6,078 nucleotides of DNA from positions 1-6,078 of the forward strand of contig WOUX01000089.1 of the NCBI GenBank assembly GCA_009773075.1, read 5' to 3'. Both the position numbers and the translations under genes were made by a program. Below the pieces are notes generated by a model, which saw nothing but the letters and a program-made list of their open reading frames with translations, made no database searches and was not told where the DNA came from. Below, piece by piece: positions 1 through 5,125 of this stretch. This DNA comes from a bacterium. GTDB taxonomy: Bacteria; Desulfobacterota; UBA8473. Position 1 is the stretch's first letter; every line of letters starts with the position of its first letter.

Positions 1-976
1 CTACAATCTCTGCCGCCTCCTGCCAACCCATATATTCCAGCATCATTACCCCTGACAGAATAAGGGAAGTGGGGTTAACCTTGTCGTGTCCGGCATACTT
101 GGGTGCTGTCCCGTGAGTGGCCTCAAACAGGGCATTAGTCACCCCTATATTTGCGCCTGGCGCAATGCCCAATCCCCCTACCTGGGCAGCCAGGAGGTCA
201 GATATATAGTCACCGTTTAAGTTTGGCAAGGCTAAAACCTCATATTCCTCCGGTCGAATCAAAACCTGCTGAAACATGGCATCTGCTATCCTGTCCTTAA
301 TGACCACTTTATCCCTGGGAAATTCTCCATGATAACACTCCAGTAACTGGTATTCAGTAATAGTCCTGTCTCCGAACTCTTCTCTGGCAACCTCATAACC
401 CCAGTCTTTAAATCCTCCTTCGGTGAATTTCATGATATTGCCTTTATGAACCAGGGTAACGCTTTTTCTCTTATTCTCTACGGCATATCTTATCGCCATC
501 CTCACCAGGCGCTTTGTCCCTGATATACTCATCGGCTTTATGCCGATACCAGAATCGTTTTTGATCTTTACATTCATCTCCCTCTTAAGGAAATCTATGA
601 CCTTTCTGCACTCGGGGGTATTCACCTGCCATTCAATACCGGAATAAACATCTTCCGTATTTTCCCTGAACACAACCATATTTATCTTTTCGGGATATTT
701 AACAGGACTTGGGATGCCAGGGAAATACCTTATGGGCCTGATACAGGCAAAGAGGTCCAGTTTTTGTCTAAGGGCAACATTAATGCTCCTTATCCCTCCA
801 CCTACAGGGGTTTCTAGTGGGCCTTTTATGGCCACCACATAGGTTTCGATCGCACTAACAGTATCCGCCGGCAGCCACTCTCCATACTTCTTCTCTCCCT
901 CAATAAAAGGGATTATGGGGTCATCCGGCACTTCGAGAGACTTGTCCGCTCTTACTACTATCCTGCTCCCTTTCAT
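1..976 (-). CDS. icd: NADP-dependent isocitrate dehydrogenase, C-terminus cut by window edge, internal deletion
   Basis: Oxidative decarboxylation of isocitrate to 2-oxoglutarate with NADP, cytoplasmic. 325 codons are visible; roughly the last 50-80 residues lie beyond the left edge. Family motifs are clear: PVGGGIRSINVALRQ (57-71; substrate Ser64, Asn66, Arg70), Arg80, Arg104, ENTEDVYSGIEW with catalytic Tyr111, HKGNIMKFTEG with Lys178, metal ligands Asp232, Asp256 and Asp260, and HGTAPKY (288-294), whose Lys-Tyr pair is the NADP-specificity signature of the E. coli enzyme. The ATG at 976 overlaps the stop of the citrate synthase-like gene (ATGA), so the two are probably translationally coupled. 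Two oddities: after PIIPFIEG (20-27) the sequence jumps to EKKYGEWLP, lacking about 40 residues present in B. subtilis and E. coli IDH, including the GDG-type motif and the following helix; and Glu55 replaces the Thr expected in GPLTTPVGGG. Family assignment is very secure; activity is uncertain. Confidence 0.93.
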   Translation of the reverse strand, partial: MKGSRIVVRADKSLEVPDDPIIPFIEGEKKYGEWLPADTVSAIETYVVAIKGPLETPVGGGIRSINVALRQKLDLFACIRPIRYFPGIPSPVKYPEKINMVVFRENTEDVYSGIEWQVNTPECRKVIDFLKREMNVKIKNDSGIGIKPMSISGTKRLVRMAIRYAVENKRKSVTLVHKGNIMKFTEGGFKDWGYEVAREEFGDRTITEYQLLECYHGEFPRDKVVIKDRIADAMFQQVLIRPEEYEVLALPNLNGDYISDLLAAQVGGLGIAPGANIGVTNALFEATHGTAPKYAGHDKVNPTSLILSGVMMLEYMGWQEAAEIV

Positions 977-2772
977 TCCTCATCTTCTACCTTGGTTAGT
1001 TCTTCAAACCTTATGTCTATTCCAAACACCCCCACTATGTTCTCATCTTGATCCCTTATAGGGGCTGAAACAGTAAGACAAAGTGCCTTGGTAATAGTTG
1101 ATTTGTATAGATCCGTTATATTTATCTTTCCATCTTTTAAAGGTCCGATAAACCATTCTCTGTTTGAGAAGTCTTCATCCAACCCAAAACATTCATATTT
1201 TGCTTTATCCACTACCTGGGTTATATTCCTTGTGCTTTTTCTCCCCTCCATATCAGTAACATAAACAAACTGGATGAAGGGGTTTTCCTCTACCAGCTTT
1301 TTCATCAAAGGCTCTTGTAACTTATGATTCATGGATCTTATCTCAGGTGCTTCTATAATCTCTTCAATCAAATGGGCAGCAAGTTCGTGGGCTCTAAACT
1401 TCAATCTGTCAAATTCAGAGACAAAGAATTCTGGCAGATGTTTCCTTGCCTGCCTCTCCATCTCTTCGTGGGAAATACTGGTAACCCTTCCACTATTGTA
1501 TTGGCCTGTTACCCATTTATGTATCTTTGCAATCCCTGGATGTCGCTTATCAACCCTATTATCTTCCTTCAGTCTCATATGGGTATTTATCCAATGAGCA
1601 ATACCTGCCGTACCTGATTTATCAGATATGGTTACCCCTGGAGGCCTATTGAGAATCCTGGTGGTGTTAAATATATTATATATCTCTTCATTTTTCAAGA
1701 CCCCATCGGCATGAATCCCAGCCTGGGTAGTATTGAAGTCTGATCCAATAAAAGGATAATTTGAGGGGATATGAACCCCTATTTCTTTCTCGAAATAATT
1801 GGCGATCTCGGTGATGACAGTTGTATTTATTCCATCATCCTGTCCCTTTAAAGCGATATATTCAATTATAAGGGCTTCAAGAGGAGGGTTGCCTGTTCTT
1901 TCTCCAAAACCTAACAGGGCACCATTGGCTCCTGAGCATCCATAGAGCCAGGCAGTTGCTGCGTTGATGTGCACCTTATGAAAATCGTTATGACCATGCC
2001 ACTCCAATAAACTCCCAGGAACCCCCGCATCATCAATCATGGCTCTAACCAGTTTGTCCACGCTCCTTGGCAAGGCGGCACCAGGATAGGTAACACCATA
2101 ACCCATGGTATCACAGAGTCTTATCTTGATGTCTATTTTACTCTCCTCCCGGAGTTTCATCAGCTCTATTGCAAAGGGAACACAGAATCCATAAACATCT
2201 GCCCGAGTTATATCCTCAAAATGGCACCTTGGTATTATTCCCATATCGAGGGCATCCGAGACAACCCTCAAGTAATCGTCCATTGCCTCTCTTCTGGTTC
2301 TGTTCAACTTTAGGAATATATGATAGTCAGACACAGAGGTCAATATACCTGTCTCGTTGAGGTTCATCTCCTTCACAAGTTCCAAATCGTCCTTCGATGC
2401 CCTGATCCACCCTGTTATCTCTGGAAATTCAAACCCCATTTCCAAACACTTCTCTAAGGCTTCTCTATCTCTCTTGCTGTACAGGAAGAACTCTGTTTGT
2501 CGTATGACCCCTTTGTGCCCACCCAATCTGTGTAACATTTCAAAGAGGTCTGCAACCTGTTGTGGAGAATAAGGAGGCATTGCCTGCTGTCCATCCCTGA
2601 AGGTAGTATCAGTAATAAAGATATCATCTGCAGGGCAAATAGGTATAATTTTATTGTCAAATTCTATCCTGGACACTTCATCGTAAGGAAAGATTTCTCT
2701 GAACAGATTAGGCTCGTTTACGTCTTCTGTCTTAAATTTTGCAGTGACTTTACTCTTATTCCAAAGAGTCAT
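973..2772 (-). CDS. Re-citrate synthase-like HMGL-family enzyme with C-terminal Cache-like domain
   Basis: A 599-residue member of the HMG-CoA lyase/isopropylmalate synthase family, most likely condensing acetyl-CoA with oxaloacetate to (R)-citrate (Re-face). Residues ~50-395 form the TIM barrel and linker: DTTFRDGQQ (55-63, catalytic Arg59 and metal-binding Asp60), CHFEDITRAD (183-192), WHGHND (258-263, metal-binding His259/His261), and GFGERTGNPPLEA (288-300). AGIHADGVLKNEEIY (351-365) and SDKSGTAG (383-390) match the post-barrel subdomain. Phrases such as GVIRQTEFFLYS and CDTMGYGVTYPGAALPRSV resemble Re-citrate synthases as I remember them, and the coupled IDH gene supports that role over homocitrate or citramalate synthase. 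Residues ~478-592 replace the usual LeuA-type regulatory domain with a Cache-like fold (NREWF at 537-541, SAPIRDQDENIVGVFGIDI at 569-587). No signal peptide or membrane segment is seen, so the protein is cytoplasmic. The start is supported by AAGGGG seven nt upstream. Confidence 0.85.
   Translation of the reverse strand: MTLWNKSKVTAKFKTEDVNEPNLFREIFPYDEVSRIEFDNKIIPICPADDIFITDTTFRDGQQAMPPYSPQQVADLFEMLHRLGGHKGVIRQTEFFLYSKRDREALEKCLEMGFEFPEITGWIRASKDDLELVKEMNLNETGILTSVSDYHIFLKLNRTRREAMDDYLRVVSDALDMGIIPRCHFEDITRADVYGFCVPFAIELMKLREESKIDIKIRLCDTMGYGVTYPGAALPRSVDKLVRAMIDDAGVPGSLLEWHGHNDFHKVHINAATAWLYGCSGANGALLGFGERTGNPPLEALIIEYIALKGQDDGINTTVITEIANYFEKEIGVHIPSNYPFIGSDFNTTQAGIHADGVLKNEEIYNIFNTTRILNRPPGVTISDKSGTAGIAHWINTHMRLKEDNRVDKRHPGIAKIHKWVTGQYNSGRVTSISHEEMERQARKHLPEFFVSEFDRLKFRAHELAAHLIEEIIEAPEIRSMNHKLQEPLMKKLVEENPFIQFVYVTDMEGRKSTRNITQVVDKAKYECFGLDEDFSNREWFIGPLKDGKINITDLYKSTITKALCLTVSAPIRDQDENIVGVFGIDIRFEELTKVEDEE
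997..1341 (-). other. Cache-like sensory domain fused to the citrate synthase-like enzyme
   Basis: This region encodes residues ~478-592 of the 973-2772 gene. It reads like the Cache domain of chemoreceptors and sensor kinases: a lead-in with PFIQFVYVTDMEGR (498-511), then SNREWFIGPLKDGKI (536-550), ITDLYKSTI, and a strand pair ending in SAPIRDQDENIVGVFGIDI. The spacing of the WF motif, the small-residue API turn and the GVFGID strand are what point to Cache. These domains normally sense small ligands outside the cell; here no membrane helix is present, so any ligand would be intracellular. Allosteric control of the enzyme is an inference. The domain limits are approximate. Confidence 0.65.
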
Positions 2773-2779
2773 TTAAATT

Positions 2780-2785
2780 CCCCTT
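2780..2785 (-). promoter_or_regulatory. Ribosome binding site of the citrate synthase-like gene
   Basis: The minus strand reads AAGGGG followed by seven nucleotides and ATG at 2772. This fixes the start of the 599-residue protein and leaves an N-terminal segment of about 45 residues before the barrel. Confidence 0.7.
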
Positions 2786-2835
2786 GTTTTGAATTACTTC
2801 ACATGCTCTCTTCTACTAAGGACGCTTGATCCTCT

Positions 2836-2863
2836 CATATACTTTACGTAATTTACATATCAG
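2836..2863 (-). promoter_or_regulatory. Weak candidate sigma-70-like promoter for the citrate synthase-IDH operon
   Basis: On the minus strand CTGATA (2858-2863) and TATATG (2836-2841) are separated by 16 nt, each matching four of six consensus bases. The perfect palindrome TTACGTAA lies inside the spacer and could be an operator. It sits about 65 nt upstream of the ATG and just downstream of the twin hairpins. The motif scores are modest, so this is tentative. Confidence 0.25.
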
Positions 2864-2871
2864 TGTTCTGC

Positions 2872-2896
2872 TGGTGCAATCTGCAAGATTGCACCA
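2872..2896. repeat. Perfect 10-bp stem hairpin (first of a pair)
   Basis: Arms TGGTGCAATC (2872-2881) and GATTGCACCA (2887-2896) enclose the 5-nt loop TGCAA. No T-tract follows on either strand, so it does not look like a standard intrinsic terminator. It is paired with an almost identical hairpin at 2910-2934. Confidence 0.85.
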
Positions 2897-2909
2897 AACG
2901 TTAATTTCT

Positions 2910-2934
2910 TGGTTCAATCAGAATGATTGAACCA
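2910..2934. repeat. Perfect 10-bp stem hairpin (second of a pair)
   Basis: Arms TGGTTCAATC (2910-2919) and GATTGAACCA (2925-2934) enclose the loop AGAAT. Compared with the hairpin at 2872-2896 the stem differs by one base pair, G-C there and T-A here, so pairing is preserved. Stem and loop lengths are identical. The pair lies between the toxin gene and the citrate synthase-like gene. Confidence 0.85.
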
Positions 2935-2935
2935 G

Positions 2936-2970
2936 CGACCGCAAACGAAGGGAGTGAAGAATCTTTCTGT
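2936..2970. repeat. Half-copy of a dispersed repeat arm
   Basis: This stretch shares CGACCGCA, AGGGAG and AATCTT followed by CTGT, in the same order and orientation, with the left arm of the palindrome at 3677-3756, with short insertions between the blocks. No matching right arm follows before the toxin gene, so it appears to be a half element abutting the second twin hairpin. Confidence 0.45.
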
Positions 2971-3013
2971 CTATGTGTCTCATTTGTAAAATTCCTCTGC
3001 TTAGTAGTAAAAC

Positions 3014-3280
3014 TTATGGAAAGTAACGGTATATCTCTTTTCTATGAAGGAATCGGACAAAAATGATGATATTGTTTTCTACTTTAATCCCGATACGATA
3101 ATCGCCTGTTCTAATGCGATAATAAGCCTCATCTGTTCTTATCTTCTTAATGCCTGCAATTTCAGAAACATTTTTAGCTTGTCCCACAGCTTCAATAATA
3201 TTTTTCAGTTTTTGCAGGAGTTTCCTGTCATGAATATTCCGGATGTCTCTCTCAAAACTTCCCTTGAAATCTATTTCCAT
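3014..3280 (-). CDS. RelE/ParE-superfamily toxin of a type II toxin-antitoxin pair
   Basis: An 88-residue protein with the compact RelE/ParE fold pattern: two N-terminal helices (about 8-35), then a strand-rich half. IKKIRTDEAYYRIRTGDYRIGI (44-65) and the terminal FLHRKEIYRYFP (77-88) are typical of the RelE subfamily that cleaves mRNA on the ribosome. Likely functional residues are Arg55, Arg57, Arg62, His79 and Arg80, with the closing Tyr-Arg-Tyr. The ATG lies 2 nt beyond the stop of the antitoxin gene, with AAGGCT upstream as a weak ribosome site, so it is co-transcribed and probably coupled. The length is normal and nothing indicates truncation. Family assignment is secure; RelE-like RNase versus ParE-like gyrase poisoning cannot be settled from sequence alone, though the C-terminus favours RelE. 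Confidence 0.88.
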   Translation of the reverse strand: MEIDFKGSFERDIRNIHDRKLLQKLKNIIEAVGQAKNVSEIAGIKKIRTDEAYYRIRTGDYRIGIKVENNIIIFVRFLHRKEIYRYFP

Positions 3281-3282
3281 CT

Positions 3283-3483
3283 TCAGCCTTCTAAAAGCTT
3301 GAATATTTTATCCCTCTCAACAGAGGCTGAGTCTTCACCTTCTTTTATAGCATTGACAAGTGCGATATCTTCCATCACTTCATAAACTATTCCATAAAAT
3401 ATCTCTTTCTTCTCCTCAAGAAGTTCAGAGAAGGCATTTTTTAAAAGGTCTTTAAATTTACGCTCATCTACCACGATCTCCAT
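3283..3483 (-). CDS. Small antitoxin partner of the RelE-type toxin
   Basis: A 66-residue acidic, mainly helical protein beginning MEIVVDERKFKDLL. The segment LLEEKKEIFYGIVYEVMEDIALVNAIKEGE (21-50) and the tail SVERDKIFKLLEG (54-66) match the short antitoxins commonly paired with RelE-like toxins; the C-terminal helix is expected to wrap the toxin. The chosen start at 3483 has a strong AGGAGG six nt upstream; an upstream in-frame ATG at 3537 is possible but lacks a ribosome site, and its extra residues would come from the palindromic repeat at 3511-3556. No helix-turn-helix is obvious, so the mode of operator binding is unclear. It precedes the toxin gene by 2 nt, the usual antitoxin-first order. 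Confidence 0.83.
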   Translation of the reverse strand: MEIVVDERKFKDLLKNAFSELLEEKKEIFYGIVYEVMEDIALVNAIKEGEDSASVERDKIFKLLEG

Positions 3484-3489
3484 AATTAT

Positions 3490-3495
3490 CCTCCT
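3490..3495 (-). promoter_or_regulatory. Strong ribosome binding site that decides the antitoxin start
   Basis: The minus strand carries a consensus AGGAGG with 6-nt spacing to ATG at 3483. This supports a 66-residue antitoxin rather than the longer 84-residue reading from 3537. TATATA lies only a few bases further upstream. Confidence 0.8.
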
Positions 3496-3510
3496 CACTA
3501 TATAGGTTCT

Positions 3511-3556
3511 GACAGGCGATCTGCCTGTGCGTGGCACTCAGACAGGGACGCCTGTC
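3511..3556. repeat. Palindromic repeat immediately upstream of the antitoxin gene
   Basis: Outer arms GACAGGCG (3511-3518) and CGCCTGTC (3549-3556) are perfectly complementary. Inner pairing is possible between CCTGT (3524-3528) and ACAGG (3542-3546), with GTGC and GCAC at 3527-3530 and 3534-3537. Alternative local hairpins such as CAGGC/GCCTG also exist. It lies 15 nt upstream of the antitoxin ribosome site, so it could be an operator, a leader structure, or simply a REP-like repeat. Confidence 0.65.
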
Positions 3557-3584
3557 CTACTGATTGGCCTGTCCTAACTGATTG
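3551..3584. repeat. Tandem direct repeat, 16-17 nt unit
   Basis: CCTGTCCTACTGATTG (3551-3566) is followed by CCTGTCCTAACTGATTG (3568-3584). The two copies differ by a single inserted A. The first copy shares its left end with the right arm of the palindrome at 3511-3556. Confidence 0.7.
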
Positions 3585-3676
3585 ATTTCTGTTTTTCATA
3601 TCTTATCCTGTTTTTCATGAAACTTTTGATATTATCCATCTTTGACAACCCCGCAAAAAGTCGGATTTGTTGAATC

Positions 3677-3756
3677 TGTCATTTCGACCGCAGGGAGAAA
3701 TCTTCTGTTTTCAGGATGTTACAGAACAAAGATTTCTCGCTTTGCTCGAAATGACA
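3677..3756. repeat. 80-nt imperfect palindromic element (REP/MITE-like)
   Basis: The ends TGTCATTTCGA (3677-3687) and TCGAAATGACA (3746-3756) are perfect 11-nt inverted repeats. Inside, GAGAAATCTT (3695-3704) pairs with AAGATTTCTC (3729-3738), and TTCTGT (3704-3709) can pair with ACAGAA (3721-3726). The overall form matches a dispersed intergenic palindrome often seen in environmental bacterial genomes. It contains no coding capacity and could move only with a transposase supplied in trans. Confidence 0.75.
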
Positions 3757-3877
3757 AGCAATTGAGACTCTTTTGTCATCCTATTTAAGACGTTCACTGT
3801 AATTTACCACATATTGGAATGCATTGCAAGGAAGTTGGCTGTTTCTTCTGAAAAGTATCTCTAAGGGTCTATATCTC

Positions 3878-5125
3878 TTATTCTGTAGTGGCTGGTTTCT
3901 TGAGATAAAAGGAGAATACCATACCTACGAGCGAGATACCTCCTGCCACCAGGAAGGGCATGGTAAAAGAATGGCTTATGTCTGCCAGATACCCCCCCAG
4001 TGCCGGTCCTAGAGCCTGCCCAATACCAAAAAAGACGGTAATGAAACCCAGTCCAGCGGGCGCCAAACGTGGTCCAACATAATCGCCTGCAGCCGCAGCC
4101 ATTATGGTCGGAATACTCCATGCTGTAAGCCCGAACATCACTGCAGAGAGATAAAAGCCGAATTTGATCTTGAGTAATCCATAGATAATATAGGAAAGAC
4201 CAAGAATCAGATATGCCAGGGCTGCCCCACGATTGCGGCCGAGGCGGTCTGATATGCTCCCCCATATTACCCCGCAAAAGACACTCAAGCCCCCAACCAT
4301 TGCCCATAGTGCACCTGCCCATGCCTGTGTAAAGCCCATCTCCTTAACCAGATAGGCAGCAAAGAAAATCATGTATATAATATATGATAAACCATAAAAG
4401 AAGTAAACTGTCCCCAGATGCCAGATAGGGCCCACTTTGTAAATCTTTATCCACTCAAAAGATGAAATCGGGTAAGCATTGGAAGGGACCGGAGGGATAC
4501 CTCCTTTTTCATCTGTGCCAATTGGCAGCAGCCCCTTTTCCTCCGGGTGGCTGCGTACAAACAGGAAGACCACACCGGAAAGCAATAACACGGCACTACC
4601 CAGAATATACCAGGAAAAGCGCCAACCATCGGGACCGTATGCAGTCAAAATAGGAGGAACCACCAGGCCGGATATCAGGGTGCCCATTCCGATCCCACCT
4701 GAGACAATCCCCGTGGCAAAGCCCCTTCTCCTGGTTACAAACCACGCCGAACCGAGGGCCATAGCCGGGACATAAGCAGCACCATTGCCAATGCCGGTCA
4801 GAAGTCGCATGGCAAAGGCAAAACCAAATGATTGGGCAAAGCCAGTCAGGATCATGGTACAACCCATCAGTACCAGGGCAACGGTAATGACAATTCGTGT
4901 TCCAAACCTGGCGGCCAAAAATCCACCGATGATAGCCATGGTCAGATAACCAATGAAATTGCCTGTACCCAAGAGGCCCAGCTGCGTATAGTCAAATTTG
5001 AGACCGTCCTTCATAGCGGGAAGAATAATGGTGTATGCCATACGTCCAAACCCGTGGGCAGCAATAGTAGTGAAGAGTCCCATTAAAATGACAATCCAGC
5101 CATAGTGAAGTTTTTTCTCTCTCAT
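3878..5125 (-). CDS. MFS transporter, 12 membrane helices, probable organic-anion carrier
   Basis: A 415-residue inner-membrane secondary carrier of the major facilitator superfamily. Twelve hydrophobic segments can be placed: about 9-33, 48-71, 76-97, 100-128, 135-160, 169-190, then after a hydrophilic loop (191-232) 234-258, 266-289, 299-317, 321-342, 353-378 and 387-408. MFS loop motifs appear as GGFLAARFGTRI (67-78) and GSISDRLGRNRG (289-300). GFGRMAYTIILP (25-36) in helix 1 resembles the YbfB/YjiJ group, while RSHPEEKGLLPIG (191-203) resembles oxalate/formate and monocarboxylate carriers. The substrate cannot be read from sequence; a carboxylate is suggested by family resemblance and by the divergent 2-oxoacid oxidoreductase operon. 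The start is supported by AAGGGA upstream of ATG at 5125. It appears to be a single-gene unit. Confidence 0.9.
   Translation of the reverse strand: MREKKLHYGWIVILMGLFTTIAAHGFGRMAYTIILPAMKDGLKFDYTQLGLLGTGNFIGYLTMAIIGGFLAARFGTRIVITVALVLMGCTMILTGFAQSFGFAFAMRLLTGIGNGAAYVPAMALGSAWFVTRRRGFATGIVSGGIGMGTLISGLVVPPILTAYGPDGWRFSWYILGSAVLLLSGVVFLFVRSHPEEKGLLPIGTDEKGGIPPVPSNAYPISSFEWIKIYKVGPIWHLGTVYFFYGLSYIIYMIFFAAYLVKEMGFTQAWAGALWAMVGGLSVFCGVIWGSISDRLGRNRGAALAYLILGLSYIIYGLLKIKFGFYLSAVMFGLTAWSIPTIMAAAAGDYVGPRLAPAGLGFITVFFGIGQALGPALGGYLADISHSFTMPFLVAGGISLVGMVFSFYLKKPATTE

Larger units (their letters stand above)
3484..3877. other. 394-nt gene-free stretch with palindromic and direct repeats
   Basis: No convincing coding region is seen on either strand. 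The stretch holds the antitoxin ribosome site, a hairpin element at 3511-3556, a tandem repeat at 3551-3584, a repeated 11-mer CTGTTTTTCAT (3589-3599 and 3608-3618), and an 80-nt palindrome at 3677-3756. No intrinsic terminator for the MFS gene was found between its stop at 3878 and the palindrome. Confidence 0.7.

Noticed and set aside
1324..1617. Plus-strand open frames opposite the citrate synthase-like gene
   Set aside because: They are antisense to a strongly conserved coding region and look like chance frames.
2872..2934. Twin hairpins as intrinsic terminators of the toxin-antitoxin operon
   Set aside because: Neither stem is followed by a run of T on either strand, and the stems are not GC-rich.
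3044..3385. Plus-strand open frame of 113 codons across the toxin and antitoxin genes
   Set aside because: It is antisense to two well-recognised minus-strand genes, resembles no family I know, and has no good ribosome site.
2872..3756. CRISPR array
   Set aside because: The repeats are palindromes of different families at irregular spacing, without regular repeat-spacer units or cas genes.
3861..4322. Minus-strand open frame of 153 codons overlapping the MFS gene
   Set aside because: It is an out-of-frame reading of the MFS gene, rich in Trp, Cys and Gly, and lacks family resemblance.
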